NCBI RefSeq assembly: GCF_040939455.1
Contig: NC_134116.1
Location: forward strand, 69,643,900-69,707,899
Direction of reading: 5' to 3'
Source of the DNA: Microcebus murinus
Taxonomy: Eukaryota > Chordata > Mammalia > Primates > Cheirogaleidae
Length of the DNA stretch: 64,000 nt
Notes under the pieces: model-generated
What the model saw: the letters and a program-made list of their open reading frames with translations, nothing else
What the model was told of the DNA's origin: nothing
The model's database searches: none
Shown here: one piece after another, positions 35,065 to 46,530 of the stretch
Numbering within the stretch: position 1 is the first letter of the stretch
How the letters are laid out: each line of letters begins with the position of its first letter
Position numbers and translations under genes: made by a program

Positions 35065-36585
35065 TATTTATATAAAAACCCACAAGAATGACATTTTACA
35101 ATGACAGGGAGCTCAAGCAAAGAGTGAATCACAACCAGGCATTGAATAGAATTATACCTGAGGGAAGCATTCCGGATTTGGATAGGGTTCTCAAAAGGCT
35201 GCTTAATAGAGGAAAAGTCTGAAAAATAGGACTTTCGGGTTTCCGAGGAGTTATGGTGACTTAACTGGTATTTTATGAAAGATGACACATTGATGGTGGA
35301 TATTAAAATTTACTATGCTATGATTTAGTGCCAGGAAATCTCTGGCTGCCACTTAGTTCTGAGTAGATGCAAGGTAACTATATTAAATGTTTGGTTATTT
35401 TGGAATATTGATGTGTTGGACTGTCTGTCAGGCACTAAACTGAGCCAAACTACATTTCACACGTTGTTATTTAACTACTATCTGATGCAGTCATTAAACT
35501 AGAAACTATTTCTGCCATTTTTCCCAGATATAATATTATTCTTATTAAATGTCATGTGGACTGGCATATCTTGTTAGAATTATTTGTGAGTCACTCTTTT
35601 GGTGGGAGGAGAGGCTGTAGCTAAAACAAAAGACTCCAAATGGAAATTTGTGGGGAATTAGGACTTTTAAAGTGTTTTGCTTATAGTTTTAGTGCCTTCT
35701 AAGCCATCAGAAGTGAAACCATTTATGTGCTGTGAACAGCTACCTATCTAATCTAATTTCAGAAAAGAGAGTAAACATTTGTCTTTAGATACTTTTTTAT
35801 TATAAAAAGACATCTATAATAGGGTGTGTTTTTCTTCTTGAATGCACTGGGGCGTGCTTCAAGATCGGAACTTGCAATTGGCCATAGATGAGAAGAAATC
35901 CCAGTTCTCAGTTTAAGAAAAGTCAGGGTGGGGTTAGTTAGTTCTCTGTTGATCTGAATTTGCTGCTGCTGTGCGCTGGTGATTTCAGTTTTGAGAATTC
36001 TGTCTGGCCTCCTTGCCTCACAACCCGGCCCTCAACACCCCCACTGTCACCGGCACGACATGCTTTCTCTCAGTCTTCTGAAAGCTCTCCCTGGGCCCAC
36101 CCTTATCTGAGATCTTGGTTGTGTTACAATCATTCCATACACTTTCTCCTCTGCATGGCCTTGTATGGTTTTACATATTATTCCTAACCAGGTGTTGCAT
36201 TCATGACAACTGACACAACGACTGCTTCCTCTTCTAGCCTGTGGACCGTTGCTGCCCATCCGTGCAGTCGCTGCTTCCTGGGGGTGGATGGGGCACACAC
36301 AGAACAAATGCTCTCTGGGTCTTCCTGCCTGCGTCTGCATCTTTGGTTGTCTGAGTTATGGCTACAGCTGCCTGGTTTTTTGATTGGCATCTTATCTTCA
36401 CTAGTTTATGTTACTAGTTTTTTTGAGAGAAATGCTTGTCATAATCTAGTTTTTAACAAGACATCCTTTTTATTATCTTATTTATCCCATTATTAACTAT
36501 TTGCTGGTTATTTTGATGCTGTATGCACTTTATTGAATGCACCCAAGTATAATGTAGCAGGATTTTAAAAAATCTGTGCCATTCA
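35065..36585. other. Unique DNA, no gene recognised
   Basis: About 1.5 kb. 35990-36320 is richer in G+C and has overlapping frames on both strands (36047-36340, 36203-36496) but no domain or splice-flanked exon that I can defend. Confidence 0.45.
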
Positions 36586-36611
36586 ACACACACGCACATG
36601 CACACACACAC
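36586..36611. repeat. Short interrupted (CA)n
   Basis: About 13 CA steps interrupted by CG and TG. Confidence 0.8.
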
Positions 36612-38676
36612 CTATAGTACCGTGTAAATCAAAATTGATGATTACTTATCAGTCAAGTAGAATACGGAGTGTCTATGGTTGATAAACATCTGTAATTCTA
36701 TTTGCATACCCACGGAGGACTCAGTGATTGTTCTGATCATAAGGCTGATACAATAGGAAAAAATATGCTTTCTGGTAAGTTGGTGTTTAAAAGGTAGGCA
36801 GTTGTGGCGGGCTATGAAAGACTAACCTGGTACAGAGTACATAATAAATGGTTGAATTAATTGTTAATCAATAGTCATTTTCTTTAAGAAAAATGGACAT
36901 TAGACCAAAATACGTGTTCATGTATAAATAGCTCATGCGAATTGAATATTGATATCCTATACACAGAGAGAAGTTTTAAATTAAGTTATCTTTATTATGG
37001 AAAATATTTTGTACTAACGTGGATACTTCTTCAGGCTGTAGTGTGTTCTGAAAATGAGAAGGGAATGAATGGCTGGGTCAGAACAACATAGGCAAGATGG
37101 GTTTTTCTCTTAGCCCAGCTACTTGCAGTCCCTCTGAGTAACCGCCCCCTACGGTCTCTGGGGTTAAAGATTACACTGGAAAACCAGCCAGAACCCACTG
37201 TCAGATCTTCCCCCCACTTTTCTGTCATTCAAGCCCTCTGCAGTCTGGAGTTAAATCCCTCAAGGAAAGGTAAGTGGTTTTCTTTTGTGCTTCAATTCTT
37301 TGACCTGAAGCTGGCAGTTGGCCACTGGGGTCCAGTGGAGAAAAACAGTTTCCTGGAGGGACAAAGACCTTGATTTTATTTCCAGGCCCACTGTGATGAT
37401 TCTACAGAATACTGGCTTATGAAAGGTTTTTGGCTTCTTGGGAGAAAGGTATTATTTAAATGCCAAGTTTCTAGCATTAAAATTTCTCTGTGCAGTAATG
37501 AAGTGTGTGTTTATATTACAGTGTGAAGGAGGTGATGTATGAGAAAGTGGAGCAGTGCTATAGGGAATTGAAAGGCAAAAGCTTTTATTCTTCTCTGACT
37601 TACAGTATATACAATGGCATTATCCTGGGGTGTAGCCCCTAATTCTAGTTGTTTCTCCTCACAAATGAAGCCGTATGGCCATAGCACCGTGATGCATGGC
37701 GTTTAATGACAGGCTTTGTAAAAGATGATTTGCCATTTCATTTGGAGAGGTCATTCTAACAATTCTAAACCCACAGCAGTCTTCTTCATATGGAGGTAGA
37801 GTTTTGTGGGTGGAATTATTTTTTAGAAAAGTATTAGAATCAATCATTTATCACCTTATCTACCCCCTCTGACCCTGAATGCCAAATGAGAAGTTTTGTA
37901 GATATTCTGATCATTAATCACACATTCCTGAGAAAAATAAGGGAGACCGGACTGCATTTCTGATCTGCAGGGAGTTGCAGCCCTGTAGCTTTGATTGACT
38001 GAATTAGATGTTGGCCTGGACGTCAAATTCAACATAAGCAAAATCAAATGCTCAATCAAGTTCTCTCAGTGGCCTTCCTTATTATCAAGGAGGCCCTCCT
38101 TCTTCTAAGCCTCAAATCCTTGAAATGATTTTTTTAACTTCTGTCTCTCCAAATAGCTGCTCAAGTACCAAATCCTGGGTCTAATTTTATCACATCCTTA
38201 AATCTTTCCTGACTGCCATGATCCCATTTTAGGTATTTCTTATACCTGTGGACCTCTAGCATCCTCATCTTGTTCTAACCTATATCTAGATTTTTTTTCT
38301 TAAGTTGCATCTTAACCTATACCTAGAGTTGTTTTAGTCTTCCTGAATAAAGGCCTTATTCCAGACTAACTTCTGATGTTAGCTTCCCATTTCTTAGTTT
38401 GCCTCCTCCTTGCATCTCCCTCTCAGCCCTGAGTCTCGATGCTGCCTCTGGCACTAATATCTGGCTTTTCATCCCCTACTGAAATCCATTCTTGCTCCTC
38501 ACACAGCCTTGCCCTTGGTTACTCTGGGAAAAACTCCCTTTCTCAATCCATCAGGCTCTCAGAACCCTGTCTTGGCTCAGACACTTGTGGCCATTGTTAC
38601 AGGGAAGACAGCCTTGCCCAGTGAATAGGAACGGGACTTGATTTCCCACCACAGAGATGGCTCCTCTAGTGTGCTT
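36612..38676. other. Unique DNA with a probable L2 scrap
   Basis: About 2.1 kb. 36812-36860 ('aacctggtacagagtacata...ataaatggttgaat') looks like an L2/MIR 3' end. 38140-38300 faintly recalls the sense-strand L2 coding end leading into the L2 at 38677. No gene is recognised. Confidence 0.4.
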
Positions 38677-38990
38677 GTCTAAATTCCACTCTTCTTTAAA
38701 AACCCAGTTCGAATCCCAAGTGCTCCATTAAGTTTCCACCATACCCCTCACCCACAGGTTTCGTCTGTCCTCTGAATGTGCTATAGAGTACTTATGAACT
38801 GTCCTATTCTCCTGACATTCACTGTTATTGTTCAGGGTATATCTATGCACAAAATGCAAAAAAGTTACTATTTATATACAGCTTGCCTTATTCCCCCCCA
38901 AATCTATAAGCATTTTGAGGACAGAAGTCATATTTTGCATCTTCACTTCTGTGTGGCTTTATCACAGGCTGTACATTGAACACACAAGTT
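38677..38990 (+). mobile_element. L2 LINE 3' region
   Basis: 'aaacccagttcgaatcccaa', 'gtgctccattaagtttccac', 'tagagtacttatgaactgtc' and 'tctataagcattttgaggac' follow sense-strand L2 toward its 3' end. The frames at 38776-38979 and 38828-39082 lie within it and are chance frames. Confidence 0.7.
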
Positions 38991-39776
38991 TTCCTGACGG
39001 GCTGACTTTCCAATCCAAGCCCTTCTCAAAGCGTAGTGGTCATGGGAAGAAAGGTAAGCTCAGCCTGAGCACAGAGCTTTGAAATCCCGCTCTCCGCCCT
39101 CCATGTTTCATCCTGCAAACTAAAAGCCATGCTGGCTGCATAGCATGGCTTTAGCCCATTCTGTAAATTTAATATCCTGAATCTGGCCCTCATCTGAACT
39201 CCGCACAGGCTGAAAGCACCAATAATTTTTTTCATGGGTGCCTCACACAAAGCAAGGCCTGAGCAAAGACCTAGATCTTTTCAAAGCAATTTTGTTAACA
39301 AACAAAATATTGCAGCTCATCTTCCCACCCAAAGGGCTTTACAGTGGAATTTTTATTACTTATTTATCAACCTGATTGAGTGATTGACTGCTGTCTGCCT
39401 GAAATATTACTAATTCCCAGTGTGGTGTTATATACATTTAAGTAGCAATTGCCAATATTTTCAAAGATTAGGCCCTCTGGAGCTTTTAAAACCTCACCTA
39501 TACCTTCAGGTTTTAAGAAAAAGAAAGTAGAAATTAGATTGAATTTACTCTTTTGAAAGAATAAATCATTTTGAAGAGAAGAAAAGGGGTGGGAAGAGGG
39601 GTGTTGCTGTCCATGGTTCTTATTTATGTTACTGTAAGAGACAAACGATTCATTTGGAGAACATACCACTGATTATGGTTTACTGAGCCGTAATAATAAT
39701 AATTATGATGAAATGCTGAGATATAACTACTTTGAAACTATAATAGAATTTTAAATATCGTTCCTATTTCCTGGGT
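38991..39776. other. Unique DNA, nothing recognised
   Basis: About 790 bases with short chance frames and no repeat family recognised. Confidence 0.5.
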
Positions 39777-39830
39777 ATGTGTCTGGGTGCGTGTATTTGT
39801 GTGTGTGTGCAGTTGTGTGTGCGTGCATAC
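39777..39830. repeat. TG-rich degenerate microsatellite
   Basis: An interrupted GT/GTGC tract (TGTGTCTGGGTGCGTGTATT then GT units). Confidence 0.8.
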
Positions 39831-40417
39831 CCAGGGGTGAGCTTGGTGGTGGTTTTAAAATGGTATGTTTTTAATCTTCAAAATTTGTATGATGAGTTGC
39901 CATTTGTGTACAAAAGAATATACTGTATGTATGTACACATAGGCATACATACATGGTTATATATTTATGTAGCATGTAAACATAGATTCATTATATACTT
40001 TTGACTATGTTTTGATGTTTAAGCAATATAATTGTATCACCTGTTCAACAGTTAACTTTTAAAAGTTTATGCCTTATATTTTTAATACTCCCTTTTAAAA
40101 AATCCCTGCAATAAGTTAGAACTGTTTCAAAAAAGAAATAAAACACTGATTACTGACTGTAGCCCCAGTGTGTTCTGGCAAACTTTAAAGAAGTTAGAAT
40201 GAAGTTTTGACAGTCCTGCAGTCAACATAAAGGGATACAACGTGCCATGGATTTATGCCAGTGTGGTGTCTTGAGTTTTTTATATTTAATATAAGTAGAG
40301 AAGATCAATTGGACACTGTTCACTGGTGTTCCTGGTAACCCATGACAAAGAAGCACTGGGAAAGCACTGAGGATTTCTCCCTTATTCCAAAATCTCCAAA
40401 AGGAAAGAAAAATGTAA
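39831..40417. other. Unique DNA, nothing recognised
   Basis: About 590 A+T-rich bases, no repeat or exon recognised. Confidence 0.5.
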
Positions 40418-40450
40418 AATCTACTAAGAAACAGTAGTTCTTAGTAGATT
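40418..40450. repeat. Perfect 13-bp hairpin with 7-base loop
   Basis: AATCTACTAAGAA (40418-40430) and TTCTTAGTAGATT (40438-40450) are exact reverse complements around ACAGTAG. The size would suit a cruciform or short RNA stem, but nothing shows it is transcribed. Confidence 0.88.
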
Positions 40451-41114
40451 CTCAGTAGAACAAAACTGAGTTCACACCTCAGTTTATTGGAAGAAGAGAA
40501 CAGCCAACATGGGGCAGTTAGTTTTCTCCTGCTGATTTGTTAGCAAGGCCCAGGGCTGGGGTATAAGTAGAGTTTGCAGATGCAGCTGCAGAGGAGCACG
40601 GTCCGGGCTATCCCAACTCCGAGGGGAGACTTCAAAGCCTCTTCTGCTAATGCAGCAAGGTTCGAATGTCAGAAACCAAATCATTATTTCTCCTTTCATC
40701 TGTTCTCCCTCCAGCCCGGCCGCGCTTCCATGAGGCCCTGTTTCTGGTGACAGCCACTCTCCTGGCCATCGGCACTGGAAGGCTCCTTCCTCTCTAATCC
40801 CTTCCTTTGCCTTTCAAGTGAATCCGGTGGCCTGTTTTGTGAGACCTGTCTCTCCTTGTCTTTCATGTCTGCCCCTTCCCATAACTGCTATTGTGTCCCC
40901 GTCATTTGGTCCTCATCTGCTGTCACATGAGCATACAGGGGGCGAGCGTGGCAGGATTCATGGTGCCGGTGAGGTGCGTGGTGAGGAAGTTCATATCCTC
41001 GCCCCACTACTTGTTAGTCTACACAGAACTTTAGCCACATGCAATCTTTCCTGTCTTCAGGTTCCTCATCTCTTAAATAGACATGATCATAACAGCTGCC
41101 TTATTTATTTTTTT
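40451..41114. other. Unique DNA, no gene recognised
   Basis: About 660 bases of moderate G+C. The chance frame 40818-41141 has no family signature. Confidence 0.45.
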
Positions 41115-41189
41115 AGGTCTCTGCTCACATTCACCGTTTAGCTCTTCAGAGAGGCCTTTCCGGACCATTGTGTCTAAAATAGCATTGCC

Positions 41190-41537
41190 GGCCGGGCGCG
41201 GTGGCTCACGCCTGTAATCCTAGCTCTCTGGGAGGCCGAGGCGGGCGGATCGCTCGAGGTCGGGAGTTCGAAACCAGCCTGAGCAAGAGTGAGACCCCGT
41301 CTCTACTATAAATAGAAAGAAACTAATTGGCCAACTAATATATATAGAAAAAATTAGCCGGGCATGGTGGCGCATGCCTGTAGTCCCAGCTACTTGGGAG
41401 GCTGAGACAGAAGGATCACTTGAGCCCAGGAGTTTGAGGTTGCTGTGAGCTAGGCTGACGCCACGGCACTCACTCTAGCCTGGGCAACAAAGCAAGACTC
41501 TGTCTCAAAAAAAAAATAAAATAAAATAAAATAAAAT
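41190..41537 (+). mobile_element. Young lemur-type Alu SINE inside L2
   Basis: A full-length Alu starting GGCCGGGCGCGGTGGCTCAC, with several intact CpGs, internal A/B box region, the TA-rich linker ('ggccaactaatatatataga') and an (AAAAT)n tail. TSD copies ending AAAATAGCATTGCC (to 41189) and AAAATAGCGTTGCC (to 41551) differ at one base. It is almost identical to the reverse Alu at 17863-18203. Confidence 0.97.
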
Positions 41538-41545
41538 AAAATAGC
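41512..41545. repeat. (AAAAT)n Alu tail microsatellite
   Basis: Five to six TAAAA units form the Alu tail and merge with the TSD. Confidence 0.9.
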
Positions 41546-41785
41546 GTTGCCATTACTTTGTCTTTGACCTTGCTTTATTTTTCTTTGTAACATTTCCAAC
41601 CACCCGATGTTCTATCAAGTGCTTGTGTCTCTGGTTGTTTGTTTTCCTGTATTGCCCTAAATGTATTACCATGAAAATAAGGATCTTGCCTGTGGTTTTC
41701 TTCATCCTTGTATCCCAGTGCCTAAAGAATTCTTGGAACATAGTAGGTACTCAGGAATTACATATTGAATGAGTGGATGAATGAA

Positions 41786-42309
41786 GATGTACTCTGTGGT
41801 GAGGATTAAATGAGGTCATGTGTCAAAGTGCCTGTTCAGAAAGTGTGACCTTTCACAGTCCCCACCACCATTTTCTTCTCTAGTTGATCCTCATAGTTTA
41901 ATCTTACTAAGAATTCCTCTGTAAAACCTATCGCTCACTTCCCACTGCCCCTCCCACGTGGCATGAAAGTTTCTCAGCTCACTGTTCAGCTATCACCGTA
42001 GGACCCCAGCCATGGGTTTGCCCTACTATACATGTATTTGAAAAGGTAATCTAGGACAGAAGTTGTCACCAGACATGTAGAAATGTCACGGAGAACTGCT
42101 GCCCAGTTCTACTTTTCTATACTCATCTCCCATGACTTTTATACTTGTCCTGTGTTATACCAAACTGCAGCACATGCCACTTCCCTTTGTGTCTTGTAGT
42201 TTCCTCACTTTATGCCTCAGTGTATGTATGCTTTTCATTCTAAACTGTCCCAGGTGGAACCTAATCACATCGTCAGGACCCTAGATATCTGCATAGCTTG
42301 TTACTCACT
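41786..42309. other. Unique DNA with a possible MIR scrap
   Basis: At 41800-41835 'gtgaggattaaatgaggtca' resembles sense MIR. The rest has no recognised feature. Confidence 0.4.
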
Positions 42310-42407
42310 TCCTGAGGTTTGTGCTTAAAGGCCCCCTTATCAGTGAGGCCTTTCTCTTATCTAAAGCAGAAACCTGTCCCCCAGCTACAGTATCCCCTTT
42401 ATCATTA

Positions 42408-42411
<4 letters not shown>

Positions 42412-42453
<42 letters not shown>

Positions 42454-42458
42454 CCCCC
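42412..42458. repeat. (TC)n microsatellite
   Basis: About 15 TC units followed by degenerate C+T. It lies inside the L2. The overlapping antisense frame reading R-E-R-E is an artefact of it. Confidence 0.95.
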
Positions 42459-42657
42459 CTCCCTTCTCCGTATCACACATACATATTTGTCTATGGTCTT
42501 TCTACCCCTGTAGAATCTAAGCTCTTTGAAAGTGAAGACCTTGAATGTTTGATGTACTGGTAATGTTAGGCCGCAGAAATGTACAGCCCATGTGGGGGAG
42601 AGACAACCGCCTAAAAAAAGACTCAGAGTCCAGAGACTTGATGCAAAAGCATGAGGT

Positions 42658-42663
42658 TTTATT
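42658..42663 (-). terminator. Polyadenylation signal of LTR A
   Basis: AATAAA on the minus strand, about 66 bases downstream of the LTR TATA box, marking the R region. Confidence 0.7.
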
Positions 42664-42728
42664 TCCAGCACAGCGCAGGGGCAAGCGAGCTAGGGAAGCT
42701 GCCGCCCCGGCCTTTTTTTCCTTAGGAT

Positions 42729-42735
42729 TTTTATA
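42729..42735 (-). promoter_or_regulatory. TATA box of LTR A
   Basis: TATAAAA on the minus strand, in the position expected for the LTR promoter at the end of U3. Confidence 0.65.
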
Positions 42736-42908
42736 GGCAGAAACCACACGCAGGTGGCTAGGGATCACAGGGTGGGGGGAGATTCCATGGGCTTTGACCT
42801 TGCACAAACATGTACCAGATGGGCTAATATCGGGAACTTCTAATCTTGGTCAATAAACTCCAAGGACTAACGGCAAGCGGTTTTCGGGGAGTTACAGAGT
42901 GTCGCAGG

Positions 42909-42981
42909 CGCCAGCGGGGGAGGGAATAGGGTTGAGCGAGCCTAGGGACGCCAGCGGGGGAAGGGAGTAGGGTTGAGCAAG
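42909..42981 (-). repeat. 40-bp U3 tandem duplication in LTR A
   Basis: CGCCAGCGGGGGAGGGAATA starts the first unit at 42909 and a near copy starts at 42949. The plus strand is G-rich with several GGG runs and could form a G-quadruplex. Duplicated U3 blocks are common enhancer units in retroviral LTRs. Confidence 0.85.
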
Positions 42982-43199
42982 TGGAGTTTACAGAAGCAGA
43001 ACGGCGGGTTAGATTTTTCTCCGCACTATCACTTCAGTCGCCCAAACAAACAGTACCTTGCACAGAGCAGATGGTAAATAAGGATTGGTTGACTCTTAAT
43101 TTTGTATTTTACTTTCTCCACAACAATTTCCAGGTTTGCTAAGTGGCACGAGTTTCTCCACCTCTGAACTTGAATTCTGCTTGACTTATGCTCTGTGCT

Positions 43200-43365
43200 A
43201 ATGATATTGTTCTACCCCTTATTATGGACATATATCTCCCCCCTCCTAAGACTGAACTTCTTAAAGGCAGATTTTTTTCTCTAATTCTAGTATCTGCTTA
43301 GTAGTACCTCACACAGTTCCTTTAATGTAGTGGGCACTCAATAAACATGTATCACACTTAATTGT
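43200..43365 (+). mobile_element. L2 LINE 3' end
   Basis: 'aagactgaacttcttaaagg', 'cagatttttttctctaattc' and 'gtagtgggcactcaataaac' follow the L2 3' terminus in sense orientation. Confidence 0.75.
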
Positions 43366-43895
43366 AAGTGAAGAGACCAAGTGGCCTGAAATACAGCATT
43401 TCCTTTGATACTTGTTTAGTTAGCTATGCATCTTGGGTAATTGGAATACATTCTCTAACAGAATTTGGAGGAAATCTGATGTCAATTATTATAAGCTAAA
43501 GGAAAAGAGATTTGAGCTAAATGCAAGAGAAAACAAAAGGAACCTTCCAAAGATACCGCCTGCCCCAAAGATTGTAAGTACTCCATCCATCTCCAGAGAA
43601 GCTCGATATGGAACTCAGGCTGGGGAAACTTGGCAGAAGGTTGGCAGCAGATTCAAGCACAGAACAACTGTGGGGTGGGGGAGTGGTTTGTCTAGGGGTT
43701 CATAGAAGTCCCTCCTACCAGTTAGACTCCATGACTTCCGTGTACCTATGTGCTCATTTAGCCACCTGTCACATTATGATGTGGAGCAGCATTTTCTGAG
43801 CCTAGAGGTGCAATTTTCTTTCCATCATTTTGGGTTGGGGTCTGATTCCTTTGTCTTTAAGTCTCACAACAGTTTGAATCTATCTTCTGTACCTC
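43366..43895. other. Unique DNA with a 90-codon chance frame
   Basis: The plus-strand frame at 43433-43705 is lysine- and arginine-rich. I do not recognise it and see no promoter, intron flank or family motif. The end of the stretch may already be diverged L2. Confidence 0.4.
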
Positions 43896-44045
43896 TCATT
43901 TTTCCAGTATTTATTTACATGTCTGTCTTTCTAGGATACTGTGTACCCCTTACGAGCAAAATTCATGTCTTATTTAACTTCCTACTCCGAGTGCCCGGCC
44001 TAGAGTCTTAGAGCTATTGGACTTTCATAGAATGAATGAACAATC
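43896..44045 (+). mobile_element. L2 LINE 3' end
   Basis: 'tttatttacatgtctgtctt', 'ccttacgagcaaaattcatg' and 'gcccggcctagagtcttaga', ending in ATGAATGAA, follow the L2 3' end. Confidence 0.7.
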
Positions 44046-45689
44046 CAATCAGGGGTGGCCTTTTCTATGTTACTAGTACTCAGATTTGGGGGCTGTTTGC
44101 TACCTGGACTCGCTGAGTGACCCAGAAATATTACCTTTATTTCCCAAATGATATCCTTACTACTTTGCTCCTTCTACATCAGATTCAAGAAAGAATTTGT
44201 TGCAGGGTGATGATGTTGTCATTGCTGAGAACAGTCCCTTTCTCATCATCTAGTACAGTTCTGTTATCAGAGTGAGCAAGAAAGCAAGTTATAGATTGCC
44301 AAAAAAGGGGAAACATCTCAAAAGACAATTACTAATTGCACCATATAAGCTCAGTGCTGAGAACAAGTTCAGTGACAGGATATATGTAGGCAGTTGAGTT
44401 TCTCAAGAAGAAAGACTATCTGAATGGTGGAGGATATTTTAAAAATAAAGCAACTATTACTTGCTGTCTCTAAAATAATAGTGATGAAAGGTGGAGTTGT
44501 ATTCCAAATCACCTTGGGGGCTCGGGCTTCCTGAGAATGGCAACCTTTAATTCTAAGGAGCAATTTAACTTTCATTAAAGGTCTCTTCCCTGAAACATAG
44601 CATAGGGTCTACTTCTGAACAGATTCATTCCCTTCTAAGTTCTTTTTTATTATGATTAATCAGTAAACATAGCTTTCTAGATGACTATCACAGTAATGAA
44701 GAAAGTATTGAAATTCAGCAAGTTGCTGCTGGGGAAAAAGGGTCATTGTACTTTCAGTCCAAAGAAAGGTGAGGCTGAACAGTACCTTAGTGTTCATTCC
44801 CAACCTTACTGTGATTTCTTACTGCTGTGAAGCAAGCTACCATTCTTCCGCTCAAATCTGGGTAATTTCGGAGGGAAAGCCAGTGCCGTGTACTGGGTAA
44901 GAAGAGTTAATGAATGAACGAACAGAATGAAAAGAACAGTGAATTTCAAAAAAATTGTCATGATTATTAACAAAAGAGAGTGCACGTGAAAATAAGCATA
45001 GGGATCGAAAGACCACGCAGAGGCTTTTATGATTTAAATTGGCAAGAATTAAGTGAGACATATGGACCTATGTGTTGTTAAAGGAAAAAGAATTTACTTG
45101 TACATAAAAGGAAATAATCTTTTGCCAGCAGAAGGTGTAAATATGTTCGAGCGGGTGAAGTGATGATGGGGATACTTATTCAAGTGGGAGGACTGGTGAG
45201 GTTTGGCAATTGAGGAATCGCTGGACCTTTTCATCCGGATGTGTCGAAGCACCGAAGAGTCTCCAGGGACTTTGATGACCAGATAGGCAAAAAACAAATC
45301 CTTAAAGATTATGCAAACATGGGCTGGAAGGATTAGTGTCTAAGGAGAGGGTAGTAGAAGGATATTTTGATTATGGATGTTTTCATTGTTTTCCCATTTT
45401 CTAAATGTCTTAAATATCTATTTAGTTATTTTACAGTAAATAATATGAAAGGAAATAAATTGTTCTTTCCCATTAGACACTTTTAGTGTTTTGGGTGGAA
45501 TGAAATGCCTTTTAGCCTCTGCAGCATCATTCCTCATTGACTGAGGTATCATCATTGTGGGTGATTTTTGATATGTTACTGGGCTTTTAGGCCAAATTTA
45601 ACTTTTCATGGTTTTTCTATGACCCATTGGTATTCCTCACTGGGACTGGGTCCGAACTGATCCACTGGACCACCAGAGAGCAAGGGATC
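44046..45689. other. Unique DNA, no gene recognised
   Basis: About 1.6 kb with short chance frames (44369-44575, 44852-45061, 45094-45297) and no recognised repeat. Confidence 0.5.
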
Positions 45690-45765
45690 TCTCCTTGAGC
45701 CTCTAGGAATCCTCAGGGCTTGACTTAGCTCCTGACAGGTAGAAGACACTTGGTAAATATAGAAA
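45690..45765 (+). mobile_element. Probable L2 3'-end scrap
   Basis: 'gcttgacttagctcctgaca' and 'agacacttggtaaatatag' resemble the terminal 'cctggcacatagtaggtgctcaataaat' part of L2. Confidence 0.45.
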
Positions 45766-46530
45766 TGAACTCAATCAGATTAGTCACAAGGGACGCTGGT
45801 GTGCACCAGTGCAAATCCTAAAATTTGAAGGAATACTCGAACCTCATGCATAATGAAGGAAGAGATTAACTTAATCCTTTGCTATAAAGGGAAAGCACAT
45901 TTAAAAAACAAATGAAATAATGTAGCTTAATCCTCACATGTCAAGACTGCCTGAATGGGTAGATTTTATGGCAGGATAAGGGAATTGGCATTGGGATTTT
46001 TAAAGGTTACAGACAAAACTATGATTTTGTCATTTTCTGGTATTGGTTGGCACTCCGTGGGTTAGAAGCAATGCTAAAATTAAAATTGATTCTTCCTGAC
46101 CCTCCCTGCTGTACTTAATTCCTGCCACATCCTTCTTGTTGAAGTCCACCAAGAATTTAGTACCCATCGGTGAACACCAGATTAGTATAATATACCTGTG
46201 TTGTTGAGACTTTCATTCAGTGCTGTGCTTATTTAACTCGTTTGCTTTCTTTGGGTAGCTATTTAGTATACCAAGATATTTGAGGTTGACTAAGAAATCT
46301 TATTTTTCCCTACTGCTCAGGGCTAATTATTTGAAAGATAATATTAAAAAATCAACTATTAATAGAACAAAAGATTCTAATGATGATAGCAGACATATGT
46401 TAAATTGTTATTCAATTTTAAAATGAAAGTTTAACAGCGCTTTAAACATAGTAGGCACCAATTATGTGCTGGGCCTGGAATGTACCAGCTTGCTTGAGCT
46501 GATTGCTAAAATTTCAAGAATTTTCTAAGC
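45766..46530. other. Unique DNA, nothing recognised
   Basis: About 760 A+T-rich bases without a confident repeat; 46440-46480 may be a MIR or L2 scrap. Confidence 0.45.

Larger units (their letters stand above)
41115..41785 (+). mobile_element. L2 LINE 3' end, split by an Alu
   Basis: The left part (41115-41189: 'agagaggcctttccggacca', 'tgtctaaaatagcattgcc') and the right part (41552-41785: 'cttgctttatttttctttgt', 'ttgtatcccagtgcctaaag', 'aacatagtaggtactcagga', 'tgaatgagtggatgaatga') join as one sense-strand L2 3' region once the Alu and one TSD copy are removed. Confidence 0.88.
42564..43031 (-). mobile_element. Solo retroviral LTR (ERV class I-like), copy A
   Basis: On the minus strand the 468-bp unit begins TGATAGTGCGG and ends CGGCCTAACA, so it has TG...CA ends. 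In order it shows a G/C-rich U3 with a 40-bp duplication (42909-42981), a TATA box (42729-42735), an AATAAA signal (42658-42663) and a U5. No gag, pol or env text flanks it, so it is a solo LTR left by LTR-LTR recombination. It sits inside an L2. The 4-base flanks (GTAA and CTTC) do not match; an alternative right edge at 43052 gives GTAA/GTAC. Its terminal U5 sequence resembles copy B at 47908-48511. Family name not assigned. Confidence 0.82.
42310..43100 (+). mobile_element. L2 LINE 3' end, split by a solo LTR
   Basis: The left part (42330-42563: 'cagtgaggcctttctctta', 'atctaagctctttgaaagtg', 'aagaccttgaatgtttg') and the right part (43032-43095: 'cagtaccttgcacagagcag', 'atggtaaataaggattgg') are successive pieces of the sense-strand L2 3' end. 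A (TC)n has expanded within the left part. Confidence 0.78.
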
